From assembly GCA_910576955.1 (NCBI GenBank), contig CAJTJB010000004.1:1-64000 (forward strand): 64,000 nucleotides of DNA, read 5' to 3'. Positions within the stretch are counted from its first letter, which is position 1; every line of letters starts with the position of its first letter. This DNA comes from an uncultured Alphaproteobacteria bacterium. GTDB lineage: Bacteria > Pseudomonadota > Alphaproteobacteria > RF32 > CAG-239. Below, piece after piece: positions 1 through 8,610 of this stretch. The notes under the pieces are model-generated. The model was not told where the DNA came from and ran no database searches. It saw nothing but the letters and a program-made list of their open reading frames with translations. Made by a program: the position numbers and the translations under genes.

Positions 1-240
1 TGGATGGTTTGTTGTCCCCCTCTCCCTTACCTTTCTTGCCGAGGGGGGAGGAGATGTTTGCTGCAAGGGATTCCCCTTCCCGTGGCGGAAGGGGGTAGGG
101 GATGGGGAGGTTTTGGATGCTCTTGTTGCGGGAGATCCCTTGAGTGGCAGCGCCACCTGCAACGATTTGATGGATGACGCCTAACTTGTTGGAATAAAAA
201 AGTGCGCAGAGGATAGAAACTTAAAAAAGTGAATGGGTGG
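1..240. repeat. Dispersed intergenic repeat mosaic
   Basis: No gene is visible here. The stretch has pyrimidine-rich tracts around CCCTCTCCCTTACC, a block around GATTCCCCTTCCCG, and a hairpin unit that begins GAGATCCCTTGAGTGGCAGC near 133 and ends TGGATGACGCC near 181. The same modules recur near 11.7, 19.9, 24.2, 46.9, 52.2 and 56.1 kb, so this is one copy of a host-wide repeat family. It lies downstream of smpB, which is transcribed leftward into it. Confidence 0.8.
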
Positions 241-253
241 GGATGAGCTTAAG

Positions 254-724
254 TTAATAGTCGCGGAGTTTGCGGGAGATTTCGCGGTCTTTGATGGATT
301 GGCGCTTGTCGTAGAGCTTTTTGCCGCGACCTAAACCGATTTCGAGTTTGGCACGCCCGCGGGAATCAAAAAACAGCTTTTTGGCAATCAGCGAATAGCC
401 TTTTTTAGCCATCGCGCCGATTATCTTGTCTATCTCGCGGCGGGTCAACAGCAGCTTTTTTTTGCGGTTGGCGTCGTGCTTTTCGTAGCCTTTGTTGGCG
501 TATTCCTCAATCTTCAAATTTTCGATAAACAGTTCGCCGTTTTCATACGAGCCGTAGGTGTCGCCAAGGTTGGCTCTGCCCAAACGCAGCGATTTGACTT
601 CCGTTCCTTTCAGCTCCAAACCGGCGATAAATGTTTCTTCAATTGCATAGTCAAATGTTGCGCGACGGTTGGCAGCAACCTGTCCGGTGGAGATGAAATC
701 TGATTTTTTTACTTTTTTTGCCAT
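254..724 (-). CDS. smpB: SsrA-binding protein SmpB
   Basis: SmpB binds tmRNA and delivers it to stalled ribosomes for trans-translation in the cytoplasm. The 156-residue product has the usual length. It shows the beta-barrel core ELKGTEVKSLR near residue 37, the segment ENLKIEEYANKGYEKHD near 67, and the basic tail GKKLYDKRQSIKDREISRKL that reaches into the mRNA channel. The start MAKKVKKSDF is the natural N-terminus, preceded by AAGGATG. It lies 63 bases downstream of lon in the same direction, so both may share a transcript. Both act in protein quality control, since Lon is one of the proteases that degrade tmRNA-tagged proteins. Confidence 0.97.
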   Translation of the reverse strand: MAKKVKKSDFISTGQVAANRRATFDYAIEETFIAGLELKGTEVKSLRLGRANLGDTYGSYENGELFIENLKIEEYANKGYEKHDANRKKKLLLTRREIDKIIGAMAKKGYSLIAKKLFFDSRGRAKLEIGLGRGKKLYDKRQSIKDREISRKLRDY

Positions 725-787
725 TTTTTACATCCTTTGCGGGCGAATATAGCGGCTATCCGCCCGTGTGTCAAGGATAATTCTTTA

Positions 788-3244
788 TCAGGCGTCCGCG
801 CGAGCCTCAAGCTTGCAGCTTGATTGCGGATAGTACGGCTTGAGCGGGCATTCGAGCGCTACTTTTAACACATCGCCGACGTTTTCCGCTAAAACGATAT
901 TCAGCTCTTTTTTCACAATCTCCGGAAGTTCCGCCAAGTCTTTTTCGTTGCCTTTGGGGATAATCACCGTTTTAATGCCGCCGCGCAGTGCCGAAAGCAG
1001 CTTTTCTTTAAGCCCGCCAATCGCCAAAACGCGCCCTTGCAGGGTTATCTCGCCGGTCATCGCCACATCGCTTTTTACCGGAATTTTGGTAAACAGCGAC
1101 ACGAGCGTGGTATACATCGTTACGCCGGCAGAAGGACCGTCTTTCGGGATTGAACCTTCGGGAACGTGTATGTGCACGTTGGTCTTTTCAAATACATCAG
1201 GGTTTATGCCCAATGATACCGCGTGCGAACGAACCACCGAATATGCGGTGTCAATCGACTCTTTCATTACTTCGCCAAGCTTACCGGTTTGCTTGACATT
1301 GCCTTTGCCCGGCATATCCACGCCCTCGATGAAAAGCATATCGCCGCCGACTTCGGTCCATGCCAAGCCGGTGGTGACGCCGATGAGATTCTTTTCTTCG
1401 CGGACGCCGTAATGGAATATTTTAACGCCGAGATATTTTTCCAAATCCGCACTATCAACAGTGATGTGCATATCCTTGTTTTGGCTTAAAATGATTTCTT
1501 TGGCGGATTTGCGGGCAATTGCTGCCAGACGGCGCTCCAGACTGCGCACGCCGGATTCCGAGGTGTAATAGCGGATAACGTCGCGAATCGCCTCATCGGT
1601 GATGTGCAATTCGTGCGGCGAAACGGCATTTTCCTGAAAAACTTTCGGCAGCAGGTGGCGTTTGGCAATCTCTACCTTTTCTTGCTCGGTGTAGCCGTCA
1701 ATGCGGATAATTTCCATTCTGTCCAGCAGCGGGCGCGGCATATCCAACGAGTTTGCCGTGGTGACAAACATCACATTGGAAAGGTCATAATCCACATCGA
1801 GGTAGTGGTCGTTAAAGGTGGCGTTTTGCTCGGGGTCAAGCACTTCTAACAGCGCGGAACTCGGGTCGCCGCGCCAGTCTGAACCGAGCTTGTCTATCTC
1901 GTCTAACAAAAACAACGGGTTTGATACGCCGACTTTTTTGATGTTTTGAATAATCTTGCCGGGCATAGCGCCGATGTAGGTGCGGCGATGCCCGCGGATT
2001 TCTGCCTCATCGCGCATACCGCCCAGCGAAGCGCGTACGAATTTGCGCCCCGTGGCGCGGGCAATGGATCGTCCGAGCGAGGTTTTTCCGACACCCGGCG
2101 CGCCAACCAAACAGAGAATCGGGCTTTTTAACTTTTTGGAACGCGCCTGAACGGCTAAATATTCGATAATGCGCTCTTTGACTTTTTCTAGCCCGTAGTG
2201 GTCTTCATCCAAAATATCAATTGCCTTTTGCAAATCATGCGTAATCGGCGAGTTTTTGCCCCACGGCAAATCCACCAGCCAGTCGAGATAATTGCGGATG
2301 ACGGTTGCCTCGGCGCTCATCGGACCGGAGGCTTTGAGCTTTTTCAGCTCTTGCAGGGCTTTGGTTTTGGCTTCTTTGGAAAGCTTCATGGTTTTTATCT
2401 TTTTTTCGTATTGGGTGAGTTCGTCATCCTCGCCGTCTTCGCCGCCGTTCATTTCTTTTTGGATGGCTTTCATCTGCTCGCTTAAATAATATTCGCGTTG
2501 ATTCTTTTCCATCTGTTTGCGGACGCGGTCTTTTACTTTGTGTTCTATCTCTAGACGGATGCCCTCGCGGTTTAAAAAGTCTATCAGCTTTTCAAGCATT
2601 TCAGTTTCGGTTTTGCATTCGAGCAGGGCTTGCTTATCCGCTGTTTTGATGTCCAGACTGCCGGTTACGGCGGCAATCAGCTGGGGCGTATTTTCGCCGC
2701 GGTTCAGCGCCAGCAGGTTTTCTTTAGACATTTTGGACATATCCAGCGCCTGCTTTTTGAAATTTTCTGCCACAACCGTTAACAAAGCGCTGATTTCTTT
2801 TTCGTCGCCATTATCGGTTTCCGGCTCGTAAGGTTCGATGCAGGCGGTGTAGTATTGGTCAAAAGCGTTAAGCTTTGTCAGCTTGATACGGCTGACACCC
2901 TCAACCGCCATATTCAGCGTGCCGTCGGGCATAACCACAAAGCGGCGGATTCGCGCCAGCGTGCCCACCGTGTATAAATCTTTTTCTTTGGGGTGTTCGA
3001 TATCTGCGCGTTTTTGGGTTAACAACACAAGCGGCGTGCCGAATTGATATGCTGCCTGCGCCGCTTTTAAAGACATGCTGCGCCCGATAAACAGCGAGGC
3101 GGTATTTGCCGGAAAAACCACCATGTCCCGCAACGGCAAAACCGGATATTCCATATCTTTTTGTATGGTTATCTCGGGCTCTTCGGCTGTCGTGTTTTCT
3201 TCTATGGTTTCGATAGGCTCTTCTTGGTCTTCATTACGGCTCAT
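788..3244 (-). CDS. lon: ATP-dependent protease Lon
   Basis: Lon is a hexameric cytoplasmic AAA+ serine protease that degrades misfolded and regulatory proteins. The 818-residue product has the full LonA layout: an N-terminal substrate-binding domain starting at YPVLPLRDMVVFP near residue 33, a coiled middle section, Walker A GAPGVGKTSLG near 380, Walker B LFLLDEIDK, and a C-terminal S16 protease domain. Within that domain the catalytic serine is in KDGPSAG (about residue 705) and the lysine in GGLKEKLLSA (about 748). The start is supported by AAGGAT upstream. An acidic Glu-rich stretch of about 30 residues precedes the conserved N-domain. Its promoter overlaps a palindrome, described separately. 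Confidence 0.98.
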   Translation of the reverse strand: MSRNEDQEEPIETIEENTTAEEPEITIQKDMEYPVLPLRDMVVFPANTASLFIGRSMSLKAAQAAYQFGTPLVLLTQKRADIEHPKEKDLYTVGTLARIRRFVVMPDGTLNMAVEGVSRIKLTKLNAFDQYYTACIEPYEPETDNGDEKEISALLTVVAENFKKQALDMSKMSKENLLALNRGENTPQLIAAVTGSLDIKTADKQALLECKTETEMLEKLIDFLNREGIRLEIEHKVKDRVRKQMEKNQREYYLSEQMKAIQKEMNGGEDGEDDELTQYEKKIKTMKLSKEAKTKALQELKKLKASGPMSAEATVIRNYLDWLVDLPWGKNSPITHDLQKAIDILDEDHYGLEKVKERIIEYLAVQARSKKLKSPILCLVGAPGVGKTSLGRSIARATGRKFVRASLGGMRDEAEIRGHRRTYIGAMPGKIIQNIKKVGVSNPLFLLDEIDKLGSDWRGDPSSALLEVLDPEQNATFNDHYLDVDYDLSNVMFVTTANSLDMPRPLLDRMEIIRIDGYTEQEKVEIAKRHLLPKVFQENAVSPHELHITDEAIRDVIRYYTSESGVRSLERRLAAIARKSAKEIILSQNKDMHITVDSADLEKYLGVKIFHYGVREEKNLIGVTTGLAWTEVGGDMLFIEGVDMPGKGNVKQTGKLGEVMKESIDTAYSVVRSHAVSLGINPDVFEKTNVHIHVPEGSIPKDGPSAGVTMYTTLVSLFTKIPVKSDVAMTGEITLQGRVLAIGGLKEKLLSALRGGIKTVIIPKGNEKDLAELPEIVKKELNIVLAENVGDVLKVALECPLKPYYPQSSCKLEARADA

Positions 3245-3311
3245 TATAATATCCTTACTAAAAAAATGCGTTTATTCTGACAACAGTCCGCGGCAAAACG
3301 GCGCGCCCGAC

Positions 3312-3355
3312 ATATCAGTTGTCTGATATATAGTGTGCGTCTTCCCGTTATGCAA
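3312..3355 (-). promoter_or_regulatory. lon promoter overlapped by a palindrome
   Basis: Read on the minus strand, TTGCAT (3355-3350) and TATATA (3332-3327) are 17 bases apart and point at lon. The perfect 7-base inverted repeat ATATCAG-N4-CTGATAT (3312-3329) overlaps the -10 box and the likely start site, where a repressor would bind. The regulator is unknown, and the promoter is assigned by eye. Confidence 0.5.
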
Positions 3356-3445
3356 CATTATAAGGCTTAATTTTGCCCGCATTGCGCCAACTTTACAACC
3401 CCGCCTGCGAGGTTATCTACAAAAAACACGGCTTAAGCGGCTTTT

Positions 3446-3769
3446 TTATTTGCCGGTTTTGTCTTTGGGCGGCGCGATATTGTCGATAATCAGATTTTGC
3501 CACGAGCCGATGTCGGAAAAACAATCCAGCCGCACGTTCAGCAGTCTGGAAAGCAGCCAGATTTTTTTGACCGGCATACGCGTAAAATCTTTCATATAGC
3601 GTTTCGCCGTTTTAATGTCTATATTAAGAAAAACGGCTAGGTCCGCAGCATCAAAGTTGGCGTATTTTAAAATCTCGGTTATCCGCTCGTTGGTTATTTT
3701 GCGGATGGTTTGCTGATAGCGCCAGTGGTTTTTTTCTATCAATTCGGGGGTGATTTCTATCATCGGCAT
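3446..3769 (-). CDS. Small helix-turn-helix protein
   Basis: This is a 107-residue protein of unknown function. The start MPMIEITPEL was chosen because AGGAGA lies 6-10 bases upstream; longer in-frame extensions run back into the preceding gene. The middle segment around FDAADLAVFLNIDIKTAKRYM (residues about 39-59) has the spacing of an XRE-like helix-turn-helix, so a DNA-binding role is likely. It follows the next XRE gene by 16 bases in the same direction, and the two probably form a two-gene operon. It could be a second regulator or a partner of the first. Confidence 0.65.
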   Translation of the reverse strand: MPMIEITPELIEKNHWRYQQTIRKITNERITEILKYANFDAADLAVFLNIDIKTAKRYMKDFTRMPVKKIWLLSRLLNVRLDCFSDIGSWQNLIIDNIAPPKDKTGK

Positions 3770-3785
3770 TTTCTTTCTCCTCTTT

Positions 3786-4214
3786 TTACAGCACGCGGGG
3801 TATCGGAAACAGCGTATATCCGGAAATTGCCGCAATGGCGTTATATTCTGATTTGGGCGGAAAATATTTATGCGCATTGTAAAATTTATTCGAATAGACG
3901 GCATATTTTATCAAAAGGGCGGCGGCGCTTTTTTCCTGCTCCAGATATTCGCGCTTGAACGGTTGGCAGAAATAATCAAGGCTTTGGAGATACAGCAATG
4001 ACAGCAAAACCATATCCATATACGGTATATCCAGTTGGTTTTGCTCGTATTTGCTGACGGTTTGCGGAGATTTGCGCAAGTATGCCGCAATCTCCTGCAG
4101 GCTGTATCCTTCCAGTTCGCGGTAGCCTTTCAGCTGCTCGCCCAGCGTGGCAGGGCACGAATTTTCAGGCGATACGGTTGTGCTTGTATGGTTGAAGTTT
4201 GCATTTATGTACAT
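3786..4214 (-). CDS. XRE-family transcriptional regulator
   Basis: The 142-residue product has a clear lambda-repressor-like HTH domain near residues 28-65: GEQLKGYRELEGYSLQEIAAYL followed, after a short turn, by PQTVSKYEQNQLD. The C-terminal half is hydrophobic and aromatic and may sense a ligand or partner; it matches nothing I recognise. The ATG at 4214 was chosen over one five codons upstream because GAGGAG sits at proper spacing. It heads a likely two-gene operon with the small HTH protein downstream. Its targets are unknown. Confidence 0.8.
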   Translation of the reverse strand: MYINANFNHTSTTVSPENSCPATLGEQLKGYRELEGYSLQEIAAYLRKSPQTVSKYEQNQLDIPYMDMVLLSLLYLQSLDYFCQPFKREYLEQEKSAAALLIKYAVYSNKFYNAHKYFPPKSEYNAIAAISGYTLFPIPRVL

Positions 4215-4215
4215 T

Positions 4216-4521
4216 TTAACACTCCTCAAAAATCAGCCCTCTGATTAAGGCAGACGGAGAATGCAACTCTTTTTCAGTTTCAGTTAAAATTTTGCCGCCG
4301 CCAAATATATTTTTTAAGACGTACAACCCCGTTTTTTGATGTGTTTTAAGACGGGAATATATAGTTTTTTGCCTTGATTGTTGCGGCTTAAACATTATGA
4401 CAGGAATTTCCTGCCGTCCTGATGGGAGATTTGCAAGTCTCCGCACCGTTTCCGGCGCTAAATTGCCGTATATCGGCAACCTGATTGTATTGATATAGGA
4501 AAAAACAAAAAAATGCAACAT
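4216..4521 (-). CDS. Doubtful 101-residue reading frame
   Basis: This open frame ends one base before the start of the XRE gene and covers its Shine-Dalgarno sequence. It encodes a basic 101-residue product with no family I recognise and no ribosome site at its ATG. A loose resemblance to LuxR-type HTH spacing in the middle is not convincing. It could equally be the untranslated leader of the XRE operon. Confidence 0.25.
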   Translation of the reverse strand: MLHFFVFSYINTIRLPIYGNLAPETVRRLANLPSGRQEIPVIMFKPQQSRQKTIYSRLKTHQKTGLYVLKNIFGGGKILTETEKELHSPSALIRGLIFEEC

Positions 4522-4620
4522 AATTTTATATGCGGCTTTGTAAAAATATACAAAAAAACAGCTTGATTTTGTACAAATTATATGATAATGTCTTTTCGCT
4601 AAATAAATTATTGTGCCCTT

Positions 4621-4648
4621 TTGACTATTTTTTATGTCTTATTATCGT
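4621..4648 (+). promoter_or_regulatory. Putative promoter of the large lipoprotein
   Basis: TTGACT (4621-4626) and TATCGT (4643-4648) are 16 bases apart. The sequence TTTTG-N19-TATCGTTA also resembles the Bacteroidota promoter pattern TTTG-N19/20-TAnnTTTG. A roughly 110-base AT-rich leader without Shine-Dalgarno sequence follows. Confidence 0.4.
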
Positions 4649-4764
4649 TAGGGTACACACTGAAATTTTTTTCTTTCGAACGTTTCCCCTCCGTTTTGGA
4701 GCGCGAGGCGTTTGTCCATATATAACTAAAAAAATAAGTTAACTTTTTCAATAATTTTTAAGTG

Positions 4765-7608
4765 ATGGAAACAAAGACCAAAAATTTGAGTGTTGCACTC
4801 ACTCGTGCATGCTCTATCGTGTTTGTCCTGATGATTATCGTCGGGGCAATGTTCGGAACCAGCGGGTGTTCCGATGAGCTCTCCAATCCTCTCACCCCGG
4901 TCACCGACACCGTGACAGTCTTTAAAGACTATTACTGGACGTCGGAGCGTACGGGGCTCGCCAGCGTTGCCGTTAAGGATACGCTGGTTAAAAGCGACGC
5001 GTCGTTTGACCAGACCTCAACCTTGTATAACCAAAAGGAAAACCTCTCGATGACGTTTCATCCGACGGCTTATCTCAACGTTCGTCTGGCAAAGCAGCGT
5101 ATTGACGTTTTGAACAAAGGCGACCTTCCGGTTCGGCTCAAAAATTCGTATATCGAATCACGCAAGCCTTACAAAAACCAAACCGTTTTGGGCGAGGATG
5201 TCGTTAAGGTGTTTGAGTTTACGGACGGGCAGAAAGCTACGGTTTCTTTCGGCTATCGCTATCTTGCCGTTATTGTCGGCAACGATACGCTTGCCGTGCC
5301 GCACGTGGAGGTTGATGAAGTCATCTTCTCCAGGCAAAACACGGAAGCTTTCGGGCAGAAAACCGAAACGGAAGATCCGTATAAATCGGAGCTGGTGTTT
5401 CAGGCGGCTTATACCATCCGCGGAACGTCGCGCGGCGAAGTATCGTCAAAGGTTGATTTGAAACCGTGGTATCACAAAGTGATAACGGCGGAAGCTACCA
5501 AGGTGGAAAAAGTCAGCTATAACGGCAAGTTTATCAACTGCCCGTATGAGGCGTATGAACTGGTTGAAACAGTCAAAACCAACAAGGGCGAGTTTTCAAA
5601 CACCTATCGGGTGAACTTGTCGCTTGAGGTGACGGCGCCGCAACAACGCGAGCAGCCTTCGTTGGACAGCCTGTTTAATGCGGTTTCGAGTGGAAAATTC
5701 GCCGAGAAACTGTTTGCAGAGGTTAAAAACGAAGACGGCTTTACCGTTCGGACGATGACGGGAACATATGTTTCCGTTAACACCGGCAAAAAAGCCAAAA
5801 CCTCGGTTGAAAGCACGGTCAGCTTTACTTACCAGTATCCGGTAAAATTTGAGAGCGAATACGGGTCATATGCCATTGAGCCGCAAAAACTCTCGTTTGA
5901 GGAATCCGGTTTTGAAGTTGAAAAGCTTTCAGAGGGCAAAGACGGCAAGCTGTTTTGCTCTGTGAATACGATTGAGGGCGTTATCGGAACGTGCCACCTT
6001 GATTTGATTGAGGAAGTCGTCAACCTCCGGATACAAAACGGCAAAGAGCCGAATGTTACGAAAGTTGATTCTGTTTACACGCTCAAAGGCAGCGGCGACG
6101 ATTATATCGTTGACAAAACCATTGTTTGGAGCGACGGCAGTAAGACGACCACAACCTACGACTACAAAGGACGGCACAGCGCAACGGCGACGCCTTTCGG
6201 CAACAAGGTGACCTCTTCGCTCGAGTGGAACGAAAATCCGCTGCAACGGGTTTCACAGTCTACGGAAAATGACGAAAAGAAGTTTTCTGACGTGACGAAA
6301 TTCAAAGCGGTTTATACGGCTTCCACTTGGCGTTCGGATGCAACCAACGGCAAAGAAAGCGGCGCGTTTGCGTTTACGGAAACAACGCCGGTGGTGACTT
6401 TTATTGATGGGAAAACAACCAAAACTTTCCCTGAAAGAAAGTACACGCTTACCGGAACGGGCGCGGATGTGGCTTCTGATTTCACGATGATGGTGGTCAA
6501 CGGCGTAAACTATAAAGCATATGCTTATGATTATACCGTTAAAGCCCGATGGAACGGAGAGGCACAGCCTGATTTGGTTTCAAACGGATATCTCTTGATG
6601 CCTGCCGATGAAACCGGCGAACCGACGTATGTGCCGAGCCAGAGCTGGAACGGAAATACAACAACGGTTAAGGTGACGAAAACCACGCCGCATACGGAAG
6701 CTCCGGACGAGGTGCAAACCTTTACCAAGAGTTTCACAATCGGGCTTAACGGCCTGACAAACGGCAAGGTTTATGCTACGAATACTGATTTTTCGGCAAC
6801 GGAAACGCACACCGAAAACAGTTCGACGGCAACGGATAATCCGTGGACGGTGGTGAGCTATCAGCGCTCTTATGCCTATACGCTTTCTAACGGCGCGGCA
6901 ACCCGCGATGATTTGAGAGCCGAGGCAAAAGATGCCGAGATTATCTTTGATGACGGCGCTTACCGACATACGTTTAACGTGCGGATGAACGTAACGAAAA
7001 ACGAAAAATTGGGAACGGCGCGCAACGAGGGTAATTATGTGATTACGCCGCATATCTTAACGGTGACCGGAACGACGGTGGACGGCAAGAGCGTTTCCAC
7101 AAGCGCAACAACAGATATTTATGTTGAGCAGCAGGAACCGCCGCAGCCTAATTTCGGCAAGCCCAAAGGCTTTAGCGTGACGGCAACGTTTGATCCGGGG
7201 TCTAAAGTGACACGGCGCGCGTTTGTGTTTAACTGGGAAAACGGCGTAACATATGCGGTTTGCGATTATGAAACCATGTTGCCGAAAAGCAGCGATTTCA
7301 TGTATAAGCAAGACAGCTTTACGCAGTATAATTCCGTCGGTTATGACAAAAACAATGCCGCACAGCATTGGCAGCCCGCCCGCGGTTCGGATGACAGCGA
7401 TGCTATCCGCTGGTATTTTGCCAACGGCAGCCTGATGTCGGCCATAGACAAGGCGTTAAGCTGCAAAGTTATCGGCTGGAAGAATATCGTTGATGGCGAT
7501 TATGCCCTTGTTATTCGCGGGTATACCTACGAAATCAACGGCTATAATATCACTGTCAAAGCACCGAACGGACAGACCGTTACCTTTAACAGCCACTACA
7601 ATCCGTGA
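4765..7608 (+). CDS. Giant beta-rich surface lipoprotein, possibly foreign
   Basis: The product is about 947 residues with a type II signal peptide: basic start, hydrophobic core IVFVLMIIVGAMFG, then a lipobox ending at SGC near residue 35. The residues after the cysteine are SDEL, like the surface-export signal of Bacteroidota lipoproteins (Cys followed by Ser and acidic residues). The rest is Thr/Val/Tyr-rich and should form repeated beta-sandwich domains, with recurring phrases such as VSFGYRYLAV and VSFTYQYPVKF. No catalytic motif is visible. An alternative GTG start lies three bases upstream. There is no Shine-Dalgarno sequence, and the gene ends in its own terminator, so it is a stand-alone unit. 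A binding or adhesive role is a guess. Confidence 0.8.
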   Translation: METKTKNLSVALTRACSIVFVLMIIVGAMFGTSGCSDELSNPLTPVTDTVTVFKDYYWTSERTGLASVAVKDTLVKSDASFDQTSTLYNQKENLSMTFHPTAYLNVRLAKQRIDVLNKGDLPVRLKNSYIESRKPYKNQTVLGEDVVKVFEFTDGQKATVSFGYRYLAVIVGNDTLAVPHVEVDEVIFSRQNTEAFGQKTETEDPYKSELVFQAAYTIRGTSRGEVSSKVDLKPWYHKVITAEATKVEKVSYNGKFINCPYEAYELVETVKTNKGEFSNTYRVNLSLEVTAPQQREQPSLDSLFNAVSSGKFAEKLFAEVKNEDGFTVRTMTGTYVSVNTGKKAKTSVESTVSFTYQYPVKFESEYGSYAIEPQKLSFEESGFEVEKLSEGKDGKLFCSVNTIEGVIGTCHLDLIEEVVNLRIQNGKEPNVTKVDSVYTLKGSGDDYIVDKTIVWSDGSKTTTTYDYKGRHSATATPFGNKVTSSLEWNENPLQRVSQSTENDEKKFSDVTKFKAVYTASTWRSDATNGKESGAFAFTETTPVVTFIDGKTTKTFPERKYTLTGTGADVASDFTMMVVNGVNYKAYAYDYTVKARWNGEAQPDLVSNGYLLMPADETGEPTYVPSQSWNGNTTTVKVTKTTPHTEAPDEVQTFTKSFTIGLNGLTNGKVYATNTDFSATETHTENSSTATDNPWTVVSYQRSYAYTLSNGAATRDDLRAEAKDAEIIFDDGAYRHTFNVRMNVTKNEKLGTARNEGNYVITPHILTVTGTTVDGKSVSTSATTDIYVEQQEPPQPNFGKPKGFSVTATFDPGSKVTRRAFVFNWENGVTYAVCDYETMLPKSSDFMYKQDSFTQYNSVGYDKNNAAQHWQPARGSDDSDAIRWYFANGSLMSAIDKALSCKVIGWKNIVDGDYALVIRGYTYEINGYNITVKAPNGQTVTFNSHYNP

Positions 7609-7634
7609 GATTGAGTATGTACTCTGAATAAAAA

Positions 7635-7663
7635 AAGCCCTCCCAAACGGAGGGCTTTTTTTT
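7635..7663 (+). terminator. Intrinsic terminator after the lipoprotein gene
   Basis: The hairpin AAGCCCT-N9-AGGGCTT is followed by a run of eight T, 27 bases after the stop codon. Confidence 0.9.
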
Positions 7664-7859
7664 GTGGTTGTGCCCAACTTGTTGGGGGGCTTTGGGCTGC
7701 GGTGAGGGGAGAGTAGGATTTTTAACGAGCGCGCTTTCTTTTTGTAGCTTAATGTTGTTTTCCCCATTTTTTTTGCTTTCCCCACTGTGAGGGAGACGAT
7801 AAAGTAAAGATTTGCTTGGAAATTTCTTTCTTGCAATATAACGGATAGATAATTTGTTC

Positions 7860-8597
7860 TTACAATTTAGACCGTTTAATATTGTTTAATATTTGAGTTA
7901 TATCAATTTGCGTTGTTTCTGTTTTTTGAATATGAAACTCTATGATATCTTTATAAGATGAGAATTGTTTAATTTTACTTTGATTTGAGAGCAAGAAATC
8001 AGAAGTTATATCTGTTGCTGTTGCGTTAAATAAAATAGGGGTGCAACCATAATTTAATGCGCATTGTATATCAGCATAGGCATCACCGATAAATGTTATG
8101 TGTGGTGATTTTGTATTGTTATCATTTAATCTTTTTACTGTTGTTTCAATAATTAGAGGAGAAGGCTTACAAATACCTGCATCATCGGCAGTAACTATTG
8201 TATCGAGGAAAGGGAGAAAATGTTCTTTAAATTCAGCTTGTTGTTTTAAGGCATCTATGAAAATATTATCTCGGTTAGTTATAATTGCTGTTTTGGCACC
8301 TAAATATTTTAGTGTTTGCAAGTGTTCTGAAGCGTATTCGAAAAAGGAAATGTCGTTAATGTGATTTATTAGAAAATTTAAATATATTTCGTATGCAGCA
8401 TCAGCATCTTTTCCGAAAAAGTTAGGAAAGTTTTCTTTCATTGAAAGAGATTTTTCTTTTTGTTTTTTTGTTATCGACCACGGTTTTTTGTGAAATATTT
8501 CCAGCGTATTATTTATGGCTTGATGGTCAAGAGCTTTGGAATTTAATAATGTTCCACATAAATCGAAAATAACAATATGATTTTTTTTATTTCTCAT
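7860..8597 (-). CDS. HAD-family hydrolase with altered motif I
   Basis: The 245-residue product is a haloacid-dehalogenase superfamily protein of the small-molecule phosphatase type. Motif I reads FDLCGTLL near residue 11, where the second aspartate (general acid/base in phosphatases) is replaced by cysteine. Motif II is the threonine of AAIITNRD, motif III the lysine of GICKPSP, and motif IV GDAYAD, all intact. It is AT-rich compared with its surroundings. The start is backed by AAGGAA. It lies 13 bases after a paralogue, and both share the cap phrase KENFPNFFG, so they arose by tandem duplication. The change at motif I suggests altered chemistry or loss of turnover; the substrate is unknown. 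Confidence 0.85.
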   Translation of the reverse strand: MRNKKNHIVIFDLCGTLLNSKALDHQAINNTLEIFHKKPWSITKKQKEKSLSMKENFPNFFGKDADAAYEIYLNFLINHINDISFFEYASEHLQTLKYLGAKTAIITNRDNIFIDALKQQAEFKEHFLPFLDTIVTADDAGICKPSPLIIETTVKRLNDNNTKSPHITFIGDAYADIQCALNYGCTPILFNATATDITSDFLLSNQSKIKQFSSYKDIIEFHIQKTETTQIDITQILNNIKRSKL

Positions 8598-8610
8598 TTT
8601 TATTTCCTTT

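Noticed and set aside
3446..4214. Toxin-antitoxin pair formed by the two small HTH genes
   Set aside because: Both products look like HTH proteins and no toxin fold is visible, so the simpler reading is a regulator pair.
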